DNA of 64,000 nt from CAVQBC01 sp963710665. Its GTDB lineage: Bacteria > Actinomycetota > Thermoleophilia > Solirubrobacterales > Solirubrobacteraceae. Each line of letters opens with the position of its first letter. The first letter of the stretch is position 1. Below, one piece after another: positions 8,126 to 16,948 of this stretch. The notes under the pieces are model-generated. The model was not told where the DNA came from. It was given only the letters and a program-made list of their open reading frames with translations, and ran no database searches. The stretch lies in assembly GCA_963710665.1 (NCBI GenBank), contig CAVQBC010000006.1, positions 310,001-374,000 on the forward strand, read 5' to 3'. The translations under genes and the position numbers were made by a program.

Positions 8126-9202
8126 GTGCGCCCGGGAGATTGGCCCCACGTCTACGCCCACCTCGACGCCGACGCCTTCTACGTCACCGTGGAGCTGCTG
8201 CGGCACCCCGAGCTGCGCGGCAAGCCGGTGGTCGTCGCGCGGTCCGGGCCGCGGGCGGTGGTCACCACCGCGTCCTACGAGGCGCGCGAGTTCGGCGTCG
8301 GCTCGGCGATCCCGGCGGCGACGGCGCGGCGGCTGTGCCCGCAGGCGGTCTTCGTCGAGCCGGACTTCGAGGCCTACCGCAGCGTGTCGAAGCGGATGAT
8401 GGACCGCGTGCGCGCGCACGTCGAGACCGTCGAGGTGATCGGGCTCGACGAGGCCTACGTCGACCTCGGCGGGATGGTGGCGCCGCGCGCCGCGGTACGC
8501 CGCCTGGTGTCCGAGATCCGGGCCGACACCGGGATCACCTGCTCGGTGGGGATCGGGCCGAGCAAGCTCGTGGCCAAGGTCGCCTCCGACGCCGAGAAGC
8601 CCGCCGGCTTCGTCGTGCTGACCCGCGAGGAGGCGTGCGCGCGCTTCGCCGCCGCCCCGGCGCGGCTGCTGCCGGGCATCGGGGCGAAGACCGCCGAGCG
8701 CCTCGAGGCGATGGGGATCGCCACGGTGGGCGCCCTCGGCGCGGCCGCGCCCGAGGCGCTGGCCGAGCGCTTCGGCGCGCGCCTCGGCCCGTACCTGCGC
8801 GCCCGCGGCCGCTTCGAGGACGACAGCCCGGTCAGCCAGGAGCGCATCGCGGTCTCCGAGTCGCGCGAGACCACGTTCCCCGCCGACATCGCCGACCGCG
8901 CCGAGCAGGCCGCGGTCCTCACGCGGCTCGCGCGCGAGCTGTGCACGGGCCTCGCGCGCCACGACCGCCGCGGCCGCACGATCGCGATCAAGGTCCGGCT
9001 CGCCGACTTCACGACGGTCACCCGCGCCCGCACCATCCCGTTCGCGACCAACGACGCCGAGCAGGTCGCCGCCATCGCCCGGGCGCTGCTCGAGGAGTAC
9101 GCGCCGCCGCGGCCCGTGCGGCTGCTCGGCGTGCGCGTGGCGGCCTTCACGGACGAGCCCGCGGTCGCGGAGGCGGACCCGCAGCTCGCGCTGCCCTTCT
9201 AG
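8126..9202 (+). CDS. dinB: DNA polymerase IV (Y-family translesion polymerase)
   Basis: Error-prone DNA polymerase that copies past damaged bases. The 358-aa protein starts at GTG 8126 (VRPGDWPHVYAHLDADAFY). A TATGGT -10 box at 8114-8119 places transcription at the start codon, so the message is probably leaderless. Catalytic carboxylates are visible in DADAFYVTVE (near residue 14) and DEAYVD (near residue 109). The helix-hairpin-helix LLPGIGAKTAERLEAMGI and the little-finger domain follow. The C-terminus ends in QLALPF, which fits a beta-clamp-binding motif. Confidence 0.93.
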   Translation: MRPGDWPHVYAHLDADAFYVTVELLRHPELRGKPVVVARSGPRAVVTTASYEAREFGVGSAIPAATARRLCPQAVFVEPDFEAYRSVSKRMMDRVRAHVETVEVIGLDEAYVDLGGMVAPRAAVRRLVSEIRADTGITCSVGIGPSKLVAKVASDAEKPAGFVVLTREEACARFAAAPARLLPGIGAKTAERLEAMGIATVGALGAAAPEALAERFGARLGPYLRARGRFEDDSPVSQERIAVSESRETTFPADIADRAEQAAVLTRLARELCTGLARHDRRGRTIAIKVRLADFTTVTRARTIPFATNDAEQVAAIARALLEEYAPPRPVRLLGVRVAAFTDEPAVAEADPQLALPF

Positions 9203-10260
9203 GCCTCCCGGAGCCCGTAGAGCCGCGCGGCGTTGCCGCCCAGGATCGCCGCGCGCCCGGCCTCGTCGAGGTGCTCGAGCAGCGGCTCGATGCCGCCGCC
9301 GTGGCGGTGCGGGTGGTCGCTCGCGTACATGAGCAGCTCCGCGACCGGCATGAGGTCGGGCAGGCGGGCGAGCAGCGCCGGGTCGGCCGGCAGGTGCGCG
9401 GGCGCCGTCGAGAGGCGGACGTGGCGGTGCACGTAGGCCGAGGGTCGTTCCTTGACCCACGGCACCTCGCGCCAGACGCCCTTCCAGTCCTTGTCGAAGC
9501 GCCACAGCAGGAACGGCAGCCAGGTGAACCCGCACTCGAGCAGCGCGACCTTCAGCGCCGGGCAGCGGGCGAAGACGCCCTCGCTGACGAGGCTCGTCAC
9601 GTGCGCCTGGACGATCACCTGCGAGTTGGCGAGGTAGTCCTCGAGGTAGGAGTGGGTGAACCCGCTGGCGGTCGGCGCGTTGCCGACGCGCCCCCACGCG
9701 TGCAGGCCGAGCACGAGGCCGTGGCGCTCCACCGCGCGGTGGACGCCGTGGTAGCGCGGGTTGCCGTACGGCGCCTCGGTGCGGACCGGCAGCAGGACCT
9801 GCACGAAGCCGGGGTGCGGGCCGAGCCGCTCGACCTCCTCGGCGGCCGCGTCGGGGTCGAGCGTCGGCAGCACGATGCTCCCGCGCAGGCGCTCGTCGCG
9901 CTCGAGCCACTCCGCGCGCATCCAGTCGTTGACGCCCCGGCACAGCGCCGCCTCGAAGTACGGGTTGCGGCTGGTGTCGAACGGCGTGATGCAGCTCAGG
10001 ACCACCGTGCGCGCGTCGCCGGGCAGGTCGGCGGCGAGCTCCTCGGGGCTCGCCGGCACCGGGATGCGCGTGCCCTCCTCGCGGCCGGGGAGGAAGGCCG
10101 CGGGCGGGTACATCCCGTTCATCGTCGGCGAGAGGACCAGCTCCGCGTTGGCGACGTAGTCGCCCCAGTAGTCGTCCATGTAGGGCAGCAGCGCGTCGAC
10201 CGTTGGCGGCGCGCAGTGCACGTCGCAGTCGACCAGCGCGGGCGCCTGCGCGGTCGTCAT
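9199..10260 (-). CDS. Amidohydrolase-2 family metal-dependent hydrolase/decarboxylase (type A, copy 1)
   Basis: 353-aa TIM-barrel protein of the PF04909 amidohydrolase family, which includes ACMS decarboxylase and related aromatic-acid decarboxylases. Probable metal-site elements are DCDVH at residues 10-14, LHAWG near 185 and YASDHPHRHG near 312. It is about as long as the family norm. It is last in an eight-gene leftward operon, overlapping its upstream neighbour by 4 nt (ATGA). It is a clear paralog of the gene at 11802: both share the CDVHCAP start and LLWRFDKDWKGVWREVPWVK. Substrate unknown. Confidence 0.8.
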   Translation of the reverse strand: MTTAQAPALVDCDVHCAPPTVDALLPYMDDYWGDYVANAELVLSPTMNGMYPPAAFLPGREEGTRIPVPASPEELAADLPGDARTVVLSCITPFDTSRNPYFEAALCRGVNDWMRAEWLERDERLRGSIVLPTLDPDAAAEEVERLGPHPGFVQVLLPVRTEAPYGNPRYHGVHRAVERHGLVLGLHAWGRVGNAPTASGFTHSYLEDYLANSQVIVQAHVTSLVSEGVFARCPALKVALLECGFTWLPFLLWRFDKDWKGVWREVPWVKERPSAYVHRHVRLSTAPAHLPADPALLARLPDLMPVAELLMYASDHPHRHGGGIEPLLEHLDEAGRAAILGGNAARLYGLREA

Positions 10261-11345
10261 CGCGGCAGGCCGTAGAGCCGGCACGCGTTGCCCGCGAGGA
10301 TCATCTCCTTGACCTCGCGGGGGATCGAGCGCGGCAGCGTCTGGCCGGGGGCGTCGAAGTCCCAGTGCGGGTAGTCCGAGGAGTAGAGGATCCGGTCCTC
10401 CATCCCGAGCGCCCGGAAGGCCAGCGCGAGGTGCTCGGGGTCGTCGGGCTCCTCGATCGGCTGCGTGGTGAACCAGAAGTGCTCGCGCAGCACCTCCGAC
10501 GGCGGCCGCCGCAGGCCGGTGGTCGCCTGCTCGCCGAACGCCGACCAGGCGCCGTCCATGGTCCAGCCCAGCGCCGCGGCCCACGCGATGCCGCACTCGA
10601 CGGAGACGATCCGCAGCCCGGGGATCTCCTCGAACACGCCGCTGCAGATGAGCGACATCAGCTGCATCGCCATCGTGTTGCCGTTCCAGACGTGCATCTC
10701 GAGGTAGTACGACGGCCAGCCGGCGCCGCGGTGCATCTCGTTGCCGCCCGTGTGCAGCGCCACCGGCAGCCCCGCCTCCGTGGCGGCGCGCAGGATCGGC
10801 CAGTACTTCCGGTTGCCGAGACCCTGCTCGGCGGTGGCCGGCAGCAGCACCTGCGCGAAGCGCCGGTCGCCGGCGAGCCGCTCGATCTCGGCCACGGCGA
10901 GCTCGGGGTGCTCGTGGGGCGGGCAGATCGAGCCGAGCAGGCGCGGCTCGGACGCGAGCCACTCGTCGCGGATCCAGTCGTTGAGGGCGCGGCACAGCGC
11001 GGCGGCCAGCGCGGGCGCCTCGCCGCCGAAGCTCTGCGCCTGCATCGGGGTCAGCACCGCGTAGGAGACGCCGTACTCGTCCAGGAGCTGCCGGCGCACG
11101 AGCCCCAGGTCGGACCCCGGGGCGCCCTGCTCGGGGCGGGCGTCGGCGCGGAAGCCGCCGTTGCGCATCCGCGGGAACATCGCGTAGGCGCCCGCCACGC
11201 GCGGCCCGAGCTCGGCGAAGTGCTCCCGCCAGCGGCCGCCGAGACGCGCGAGCAGCGCGTCGCGCGGCATCGCGGGGTGGACGTCGGCGTCGACGAGCGT
11301 GACGCGGGCGGCGGCCTCGGGCGGCGCCGCGCGGGCCTCAGACAT
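10257..11345 (-). CDS. Amidohydrolase-2 family protein (type B, copy 1)
   Basis: 362-aa PF04909 protein with metal-site motif DADVHPAMP at the N-terminus, ALHTGG in the middle and YSSDYPHWDFD near the C-terminus. ATG 11345 is chosen because it overlaps the stop of the Rieske gene, as expected for translational coupling; a start 12 nt earlier is possible. It is the paralog of 12829..13935, sharing IEEPDDP, DYPHWDF and QTLPR. The type A/type B pairing suggests two subunits or two successive steps, but this is inference. Confidence 0.8.
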   Translation of the reverse strand: MSEARAAPPEAAARVTLVDADVHPAMPRDALLARLGGRWREHFAELGPRVAGAYAMFPRMRNGGFRADARPEQGAPGSDLGLVRRQLLDEYGVSYAVLTPMQAQSFGGEAPALAAALCRALNDWIRDEWLASEPRLLGSICPPHEHPELAVAEIERLAGDRRFAQVLLPATAEQGLGNRKYWPILRAATEAGLPVALHTGGNEMHRGAGWPSYYLEMHVWNGNTMAMQLMSLICSGVFEEIPGLRIVSVECGIAWAAALGWTMDGAWSAFGEQATTGLRRPPSEVLREHFWFTTQPIEEPDDPEHLALAFRALGMEDRILYSSDYPHWDFDAPGQTLPRSIPREVKEMILAGNACRLYGLPR

Positions 11346-11805
11346 CGACGACGACATAGTCCTCCTCGTCGACGTAGACCGGGAACGTCTCCGCCACGTA
11401 GGGGCCGGGCTCGCGCCCCGCGGCGCGCGCGCCCTCCGGGACCTCGGCGCGGCGCACGTCGCCGTCGAGCGTCCCGCCGCGGGCGACCGACACGTCGTAG
11501 GCCTTCACGCGCGTCTCGCCCGGTCCCAGGAACGACTGCCCGGTCTCGAGGTCGTACTCCCACCCGTGCCACGGGCACGCGACGAGCCGCGGCGGCCCCG
11601 TCATCTCCACCTGGCCGGGGGCGTCCGCGACCGCCCACGCCGAGAGCCGTCCCTCGCACAGCGGGCCGCCCTGGTGCGGGCAGCGGTTGCGCAGCGCGAA
11701 GAAGCGGTCCTCGACCCGGAACACGCCGATCGAGCGCGCGCCCGCCTTGACGATCCTGCGCGCGCCCGGGGGGAAGTCCTCGACGCGCGCGACGACGACC
11801 CTCAC
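11338..11805 (-). CDS. Rieske [2Fe-2S] ferredoxin
   Basis: 155-aa soluble Rieske protein. The cluster ligands are plainly visible as CPHQGG (about residue 37) and CPWHGWEYD (about residue 71). Small Rieske ferredoxins pass electrons to ring-hydroxylating oxygenases; no oxygenase subunit is in this window. The start is GTG 11805, overlapping the previous stop (GTGA). It lies exactly between the two duplicated amidohydrolase pairs, so it probably serves the same pathway. A C-terminal extension (residues 105-155) beyond the usual ~105 aa is of unknown use. Confidence 0.88.
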   Translation of the reverse strand: MRVVVARVEDFPPGARRIVKAGARSIGVFRVEDRFFALRNRCPHQGGPLCEGRLSAWAVADAPGQVEMTGPPRLVACPWHGWEYDLETGQSFLGPGETRVKAYDVSVARGGTLDGDVRRAEVPEGARAAGREPGPYVAETFPVYVDEEDYVVVDV

Positions 11806-12839
11806 GACACCGACTGCCCGTAGAACGCCAGCGCGTTGCCGCGCAGGATCGCCTCGACGTCGGCGGTGCCGAGGTCGCGCAGCAGCGCCCCGCCACTGTC
11901 GCCGTGGTCGTGCGGATGGTCGCTCGCGTACAGCAGCATCTCCGGTCCGACCGCCTCCACGACCTGCGCGACCTGCTCGGGCGCGCGCGGGAGATGGGCC
12001 GGCTCGGTGGTGAGCCGCACGTGGCGGCGCACGTAGGCCGACGGGCGCTCCTTGACCCACGGGACCTCGCGCCACACGCCCTTCCAGTCCTTGTCGAAGC
12101 GCCACAGCAGCGCCGGCAGCCAGGCGAAGCCGCACTCGGCGAACACCACGCCGAGGTCGGGGTACTTGCCGAACACGCCCTCGGTGACGAGGCTGAGGAG
12201 CTGGAACTGCGCGATGTGCGCGTTGGAGGCGTAGTCCTCGAGGTAGGTGGTGGTGAGGCCGGTCGTGGTCGGAGCGGCGCCCGGGCGGCCCCAGGCGTGC
12301 AGGGCGATCCGCAGCCCGTGCCGCGCCGCCGCCTCGTACAGCGGGTGGTAGAGGCGGTTGCCGTAGGGGACGTCGGAGCGCACCGGCAGCAGGACCTGGG
12401 CGAAGCGCGGGTCGTCCCCGAGGCGCTCGACCTCCTCGACCGCGGTGACGATGTCGAGCGTCGAGACCGCGATGCTCCCGCGCAGCCGCTCGTCGCGGTC
12501 GAGGAGCTCCTCGCGCATCCAGTCGTTGAGGCCGCGCGCCATGGCCGCGGCGTAGTGCGGGTTGCGGTGCACGCCGTCGAGCGCCAGGCAGCTCAGCAGC
12601 GCGCGCCGCGGGGCGGTGCGCTCGAGCGCGGCCGCGAGCTCGGCCTGGTCCTGCGGCACCGGCTCGGCGCCGCTCGTGCGCGCGCCGGGCGGGTAGGCGC
12701 CGGACGGCGGCAGCCGGGCGGTGGAGTCCTCCACGTAGTCCCGCCAGTAGTCGCCGAGGCGGGGGAGGAGCGCGTCCATCGACCCCGGCGCGCAGTGCAC
12801 GTCGCAGTCGACGACGTCCCGTGGCAGCTCAGCCGGCAT
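11802..12839 (-). CDS. Amidohydrolase-2 family protein (type A, copy 2)
   Basis: 345-aa paralog of 9199..10260. It opens MPAELPRDVVDCDVHCAPGS with the DxH metal motif, then LHAWGRPG near residue 177 and LYASDHPHDHG near residue 304. Its start overlaps the end of the upstream type B gene by 11 nt and its stop overlaps the Rieske start (GTGA). It probably acts on the same class of carboxylated substrate as copy 1. Both copies retain the metal-site residues, so neither looks dead. Confidence 0.8.
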   Translation of the reverse strand: MPAELPRDVVDCDVHCAPGSMDALLPRLGDYWRDYVEDSTARLPPSGAYPPGARTSGAEPVPQDQAELAAALERTAPRRALLSCLALDGVHRNPHYAAAMARGLNDWMREELLDRDERLRGSIAVSTLDIVTAVEEVERLGDDPRFAQVLLPVRSDVPYGNRLYHPLYEAAARHGLRIALHAWGRPGAAPTTTGLTTTYLEDYASNAHIAQFQLLSLVTEGVFGKYPDLGVVFAECGFAWLPALLWRFDKDWKGVWREVPWVKERPSAYVRRHVRLTTEPAHLPRAPEQVAQVVEAVGPEMLLYASDHPHDHGDSGGALLRDLGTADVEAILRGNALAFYGQSVS

Positions 12840-13935
12840 CGCGCGTCCTCGGCAGCCCGTAGAGATCGCACGCCGTCCCGGCGAAGATCTTCTCGCGCAG
12901 CTCCTTCGGCACCCCGCGCGGGAGCGTCTGGGTCGGCGAGTCGAAGTCCCAGTGCGGGTAGTCGGTCGCGAACATCAGCCGGTCGGTCAGGTCGGCCTGC
13001 TGGATGATGTCCATGAAGTGCGCGGGGTCGTCGGGCTCCTCGATCGGCTGCGTGTCGAACCAGACCTGCTCGGAGATGTACTCCGACGGCGGCCGCTCGA
13101 GCAGCGGCGTCTCGTCGTGCAGCAGCGACCACGCCTCGTCCAGCCGCCAGCGCAGGGCGGCCGCCCAGGCGGCGCCGCCCTCGGTGAGCACGAGCTTGAG
13201 GTCCGGGATCGCGGCGAGCGCGCCCTCGCACACGAGGCTCGTCAGCGCCAGCTGCATGATCGTGCCGTAGCCCGCGTGCTCCTCGAGGTAGAACGACGGC
13301 CACCCGGTGCCGCGGTGCGCGTAGTAGCCGCCGGTGTGGATCGCCACCGGCAGCCCGTGCGCGGCCGCCGCCTCGTAGATCGGCCAGTACTTGCGCGCGC
13401 CGAGGGGCTCCTGCGCCGAGGCGGGGAACAGCACCTGCGCGAAGCGCCCGTCGGATGCGCGCCGCTCGATCTCGGCCACCGCGAGCGCCGGCTGGTCGTG
13501 CGGCACGCACAGCGAGGCGCGCAGGCGGTCGTCGCGGTCCAGCCACGCCTCGACGAGCCAGTCGTTGACGGCCCGGTTGAGCTCGGCCATCAGCTCGGGC
13601 GGGTCGTAGCCGTCAGAGCCGTGCAGCGCGAGCAGGATCCCGAAGTCGATGTCGTGCTCGTCGAGCAGCTGGTGCTGCAGCAGCGCGAGGTCGCTGCCGG
13701 GCACGCCGCCGTCTGGCCAGGCGTCGGCCCGCATCCCCTGGTTGCGCGGGCGCGGGTAGGTGTCGGTGATGTGGGGCGACCGGCGCCCGTAGCGCTCGAG
13801 GTGCCGGCGCCAGCGGGCGCTGAGGCGCCGGCTCGTCTCCGCCGGCAGCATCACCGGGTGGATGTCGCAGTCGACGAGCGTCACGGCCTTCGCGGCGGCG
13901 TCGTCCGGTGCGGTCTGCGTCGCGAGTCGGGTCAC
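12829..13935 (-). CDS. Amidohydrolase-2 family protein (type B, copy 2)
   Basis: 368-aa PF04909 protein with LVDCDIHPVMLP at residues 20-31, AIHTGGYYAHRG near 200 and ATDYPHWDFDSP near 318. GTG 13935 has a strong AGGAAGGGGG site. It is the first enzyme gene after the ABC substrate-binding protein (15-bp gap), linking import to catabolism. It is the paralog of 10257..11345. Confidence 0.8.
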   Translation of the reverse strand: MTRLATQTAPDDAAAKAVTLVDCDIHPVMLPAETSRRLSARWRRHLERYGRRSPHITDTYPRPRNQGMRADAWPDGGVPGSDLALLQHQLLDEHDIDFGILLALHGSDGYDPPELMAELNRAVNDWLVEAWLDRDDRLRASLCVPHDQPALAVAEIERRASDGRFAQVLFPASAQEPLGARKYWPIYEAAAAHGLPVAIHTGGYYAHRGTGWPSFYLEEHAGYGTIMQLALTSLVCEGALAAIPDLKLVLTEGGAAWAAALRWRLDEAWSLLHDETPLLERPPSEYISEQVWFDTQPIEEPDDPAHFMDIIQQADLTDRLMFATDYPHWDFDSPTQTLPRGVPKELREKIFAGTACDLYGLPRTRDAG

Positions 13936-13950
13936 GGTCGCGCCCCCTTC

Positions 13951-15060
13951 CTAGGTCAGGACGCCGTCGACGCTGCCGGTGACGTCCTTGCCGGCCTTCA
14001 CGGCCTTGACCTTCACCGCGGCGTCGTAGGTCGCCTGCCACTTCTCCGGGTTGGTCTTGAGGAGGTTCTCCTGCCCCTCCATCAGCCACGAGGTGCTGAT
14101 GTAGTCGATGTACGCCTTCGCCACGGAGTCCTTCTCGAGCTCCGGGAAGTCGTACTCGCCGCGCAGCGTCTTGATCGTGGTCGCGAAGCCCGTGTCCTTG
14201 TCGTCGAGGATCTGCTCCATCGAGGCCTTCAGCGCGCGCAGGTAGGCCTCGATCTGCTCCCGGTTGGACTCGAGCCCCTTCTTCGAGGTGATGTAGTTCA
14301 GGCCGTCGGTGACGTGGTCCTCGGTCGGCAGGAACACGGCATCGGGCTGGGCCTCGCGGAACTGCTGCGTCTGCGAGGCGCCGATGATGAACCCGGCGAT
14401 GCGCTCGCGCTCGACGAGCGTGAAGGTCCCCGGGGTGAAGCCGGTGACCTGGCGCGGCACCTCGCGGGGCTCGATGTCGTTCGACGCCAGCAGCAGGTCG
14501 AGCGTCGTCTCGCTCGTGCCGCCCTCGGACGGGATCCCGATCCGCTTGCCCACGAGCGCCTTGGGGTCGTTGAGCGGCCGGTCCTTGTGCGACACGATCG
14601 CCAGCGGCGAGCGCCAGCCGGTGAACGCGACGCTCGTGATGGGGGCGCCCTGGTCGGCGATCGCGATGACCGACTCGAGCCAGCCCACCCACGAGAGCAT
14701 CGCGGTGCCGCTGAGGATCGCCTGGATCGCGGGGGCCGAGCCGCGGGCGGTCCCGACCTTGACCGAGATGCCCTCCTTCTTGAAGTGGCCGTCGAGCGCC
14801 GCGATGTACTCCGCCGTGTAGCCGAGCTGCGGCGGCAGGATGTTGACGACCTGGACGGTCTCGGTGCCCTTCCCGCTGTCGGAGCTCCCGGTGCCCGAGC
14901 CGGACGCCTGCTCGTCGTCGCCGCCGCAGGCCGCCATCAGCAGGCCGCTGCCGCTCAGCGCCGCGAGCGCCCCCGCGGAGTTGCGCATGAAGCCGCGCCG
15001 AGTGACCGCCCCTCCGCCGGCGCGCGCCGTCCCGTCGTCGTCCAGCTGCCATCGCGTCAT
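13951..15060 (-). CDS. ABC transporter substrate-binding lipoprotein, NMT1/THI5-SsuA type
   Basis: Extracellular binding protein of 369 aa. Residues 18-45 form a Tat-like leader with twin arginines (TRRGFM), a hydrophobic core and a lipobox LMAAC, so it is exported and lipid-anchored. The mature part fits the NMT1/SsuA fold used for sulfonate, taurine, nitrate, thiamine-precursor or aromatic-acid importers. ATG 15060 has a GGGAGGGAGAG site. It is followed by the amidohydrolase genes and preceded by its permease, so the ligand is probably their substrate. Confidence 0.87.
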   Translation of the reverse strand: MTRWQLDDDGTARAGGGAVTRRGFMRNSAGALAALSGSGLLMAACGGDDEQASGSGTGSSDSGKGTETVQVVNILPPQLGYTAEYIAALDGHFKKEGISVKVGTARGSAPAIQAILSGTAMLSWVGWLESVIAIADQGAPITSVAFTGWRSPLAIVSHKDRPLNDPKALVGKRIGIPSEGGTSETTLDLLLASNDIEPREVPRQVTGFTPGTFTLVERERIAGFIIGASQTQQFREAQPDAVFLPTEDHVTDGLNYITSKKGLESNREQIEAYLRALKASMEQILDDKDTGFATTIKTLRGEYDFPELEKDSVAKAYIDYISTSWLMEGQENLLKTNPEKWQATYDAAVKVKAVKAGKDVTGSVDGVLT

Positions 15061-15113
15061 CTCGTCTCTCCCTCCCATGCCGGCCGCGCACCCCTGCCCG
15101 GCCGGCGGTGTCG

Positions 15114-15908
15114 TCACGTGCTCGCCGTGGTGGTGTCGGACACCGACGAGTGCCACGGGATCAGGACGCGCTTGAGCGCCACCACGGCCAGGTACAGCAG
15201 GAAGCCGAAGAGCGTCAGCGTGACGATCACCGCGAACAGCCGCTCGGCCTCGAGGTCGTTGAGGCTCGTCACGATCTGGTAGCCGAGGCCCTTGTCGCCG
15301 CCCAGGTACTCGCCGACGATCGCGCCGATCAGCGCGAAGATGATCCCGACCTCCATGCCCGCCAGGACGTAGGGCAGCGTGCTCGGGTACTCGAGCCGGC
15401 GGAACGTCTGCCAGCGGCCGGCGTTGAGGCTGCGCATGACGTCGCGCTGGCCGGCGTCCACCGACCGCACGCCCAGGATCACGTTGAGCAGGATCGGGAA
15501 GAACGACAGCATCGCGACGATGATGATCTTCGAGGTGATCCCGAAGCCGAACCACACGATGAACAGCGGGATCAGCGCGACCTTGGGGACCACCTGCGAG
15601 GCGACGATCACCGGGCGCATCGCCTGCTCGAGCCACAGCACGCGGCCCAGCAGCGTGCCGAGCGCGATGCCGAGCACGAGCGCGATCGCGAAGCCGACGA
15701 GCGTCTCGGTCAGCGTGACCCGCACGTCGCCCCAGAACCCGTCGGAGGCCAGCAGCTCCTGGATGCCGCCGAGCACGTCCTCCGGCTGGGGCAGCACGTA
15801 GGGCGAGACGTCGAAGACCGCGATCACGAGCTTCCAGACGATGATCGTGACCACGAGCGAGGCCGCGGTGCTCAGCCACGGCAGGAGCTTGCGCATCGTG
15901 GGGCTCAC
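15114..15908 (-). CDS. ABC transporter permease, SsuC/TauC type
   Basis: 264-aa inner-membrane protein with six hydrophobic segments. The BPD permease EAA-like loop is seen around MRSLNAGRWQTFRRLEYPSTL (near residue 185). GTG 15908 is preferred because it overlaps the stop of the ATPase gene (GTGA); ATG 15896 is four codons inside. It forms the channel for the SsuA-like binding protein downstream. Confidence 0.88.
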   Translation of the reverse strand: MSPTMRKLLPWLSTAASLVVTIIVWKLVIAVFDVSPYVLPQPEDVLGGIQELLASDGFWGDVRVTLTETLVGFAIALVLGIALGTLLGRVLWLEQAMRPVIVASQVVPKVALIPLFIVWFGFGITSKIIIVAMLSFFPILLNVILGVRSVDAGQRDVMRSLNAGRWQTFRRLEYPSTLPYVLAGMEVGIIFALIGAIVGEYLGGDKGLGYQIVTSLNDLEAERLFAVIVTLTLFGFLLYLAVVALKRVLIPWHSSVSDTTTAST

Positions 15909-16822
15909 TCGGAGATCCCTCCCTCGCGCCCGACGCGCTCCTCGTCCTCGGTGAGCTGGTGGCGCAGGTCGATGACCTTCTCCTGGAAGCCCGGCTCCGC
16001 GGTGATCTCGAGCTGCCGCGGGTGGCCCGCGTCGAGGTGGGTGATCGAGCGGATGCGGCCCGGGCGGGCGGAGAGCAGCACGACGCGGTCGGCGAGGAAG
16101 ACCGCCTCGGAGATGGAGTGCGTCACGAGCACGACGGTCGCGTTCGTCGCGCCGGCGATGCGCTGCAGCTCCATGTTCATCTTGTCGCGCGTCATCGCGT
16201 CGAGCGCGCCGAACGGCTCGTCGAGGAGCAGGATCTCGGGGTGGTAGCTGAGCGCCCGGGCGATCGCGACGCGCTGGCGCATGCCGCCGGAGAGCTCCCG
16301 CGGGAGGGCGCGCTCGAAGCCCTGCAGGCCGACGAGCTCGCCGAGCTCGTGCGCGCGCCGCCGGCGCTCCTTCTTGCCGACCTTGCGCAGCAGCAGCGGC
16401 AGGCCGATGTTGTCCTCGACCGTGTACCAGGGGAAGAGGTTCGCGTCCTGGAAGACGAGCCCGAGCTTGCGCAGCGCGTCGTCGTCGCGCCGGTCCCCGC
16501 GCCACAGCGAGCGCCCGGCGATCGTCACGTCGCCGGTGGTGGGCTTGATCAGGCCCGCGAGGATCCGCAGCATCGTCGTCTTGCCGCAGCCGGACTGGCC
16601 GACGAGCGTGACGAACTCCTGCTTGCGGATGCCGAGGTCGATGCCGGTGAGCGCCAGCGTCTCGCGGTGGCGCGTGCGGAAGCGCTGCGAGACCCCGCGC
16701 AGCTCGATCTCGGCCTCACCGTCCGCGAGCGCGCCGCTCACGCCGGGGGCGCCGGGCGCCTCCCGCTCCAGGACATGCGCGCCGCCTGCGAGGCGCGCTT
16801 CGCCGTTCCCGCCACTGCCCAT
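15905..16822 (-). CDS. ABC transporter ATP-binding protein, SsuB/TauB type
   Basis: 305-aa ATPase that powers the importer. It contains Walker A GQSGCGKT, Q-loop VFQDANLFPW, signature LSGGMRQRV, Walker B ILLLDEPFGALD and H-loop VTHS. ATG 16822 has GGAGGAGGACG upstream; an earlier in-frame ATG lacks a ribosome site. The ~60-residue N-terminal extension is longer than usual. It is the first gene of the leftward operon (ATPase, permease, binding protein, B2, A2, Rieske, B1, A1). Confidence 0.9.
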   Translation of the reverse strand: MGSGGNGEARLAGGAHVLEREAPGAPGVSGALADGEAEIELRGVSQRFRTRHRETLALTGIDLGIRKQEFVTLVGQSGCGKTTMLRILAGLIKPTTGDVTIAGRSLWRGDRRDDDALRKLGLVFQDANLFPWYTVEDNIGLPLLLRKVGKKERRRRAHELGELVGLQGFERALPRELSGGMRQRVAIARALSYHPEILLLDEPFGALDAMTRDKMNMELQRIAGATNATVVLVTHSISEAVFLADRVVLLSARPGRIRSITHLDAGHPRQLEITAEPGFQEKVIDLRHQLTEDEERVGREGGISE

Positions 16823-16948
16823 GTGCCGACGTCCTCCTCCCGCCATCCCTCGGCCGACGGTTCCGGACAGCCGCCAGCGCCGGGATGATTCCCTTGCATC
16901 CACCACTCACCGGTTCGGCGAATCGCAAACCGGGAGCTGACGATGCTG

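Noticed and set aside
7897..10275. A 792-codon plus-strand frame
   Set aside because: It overlaps dinB in a wrong frame and runs antisense to the amidohydrolase; composition is typical of a third-position GC artefact.
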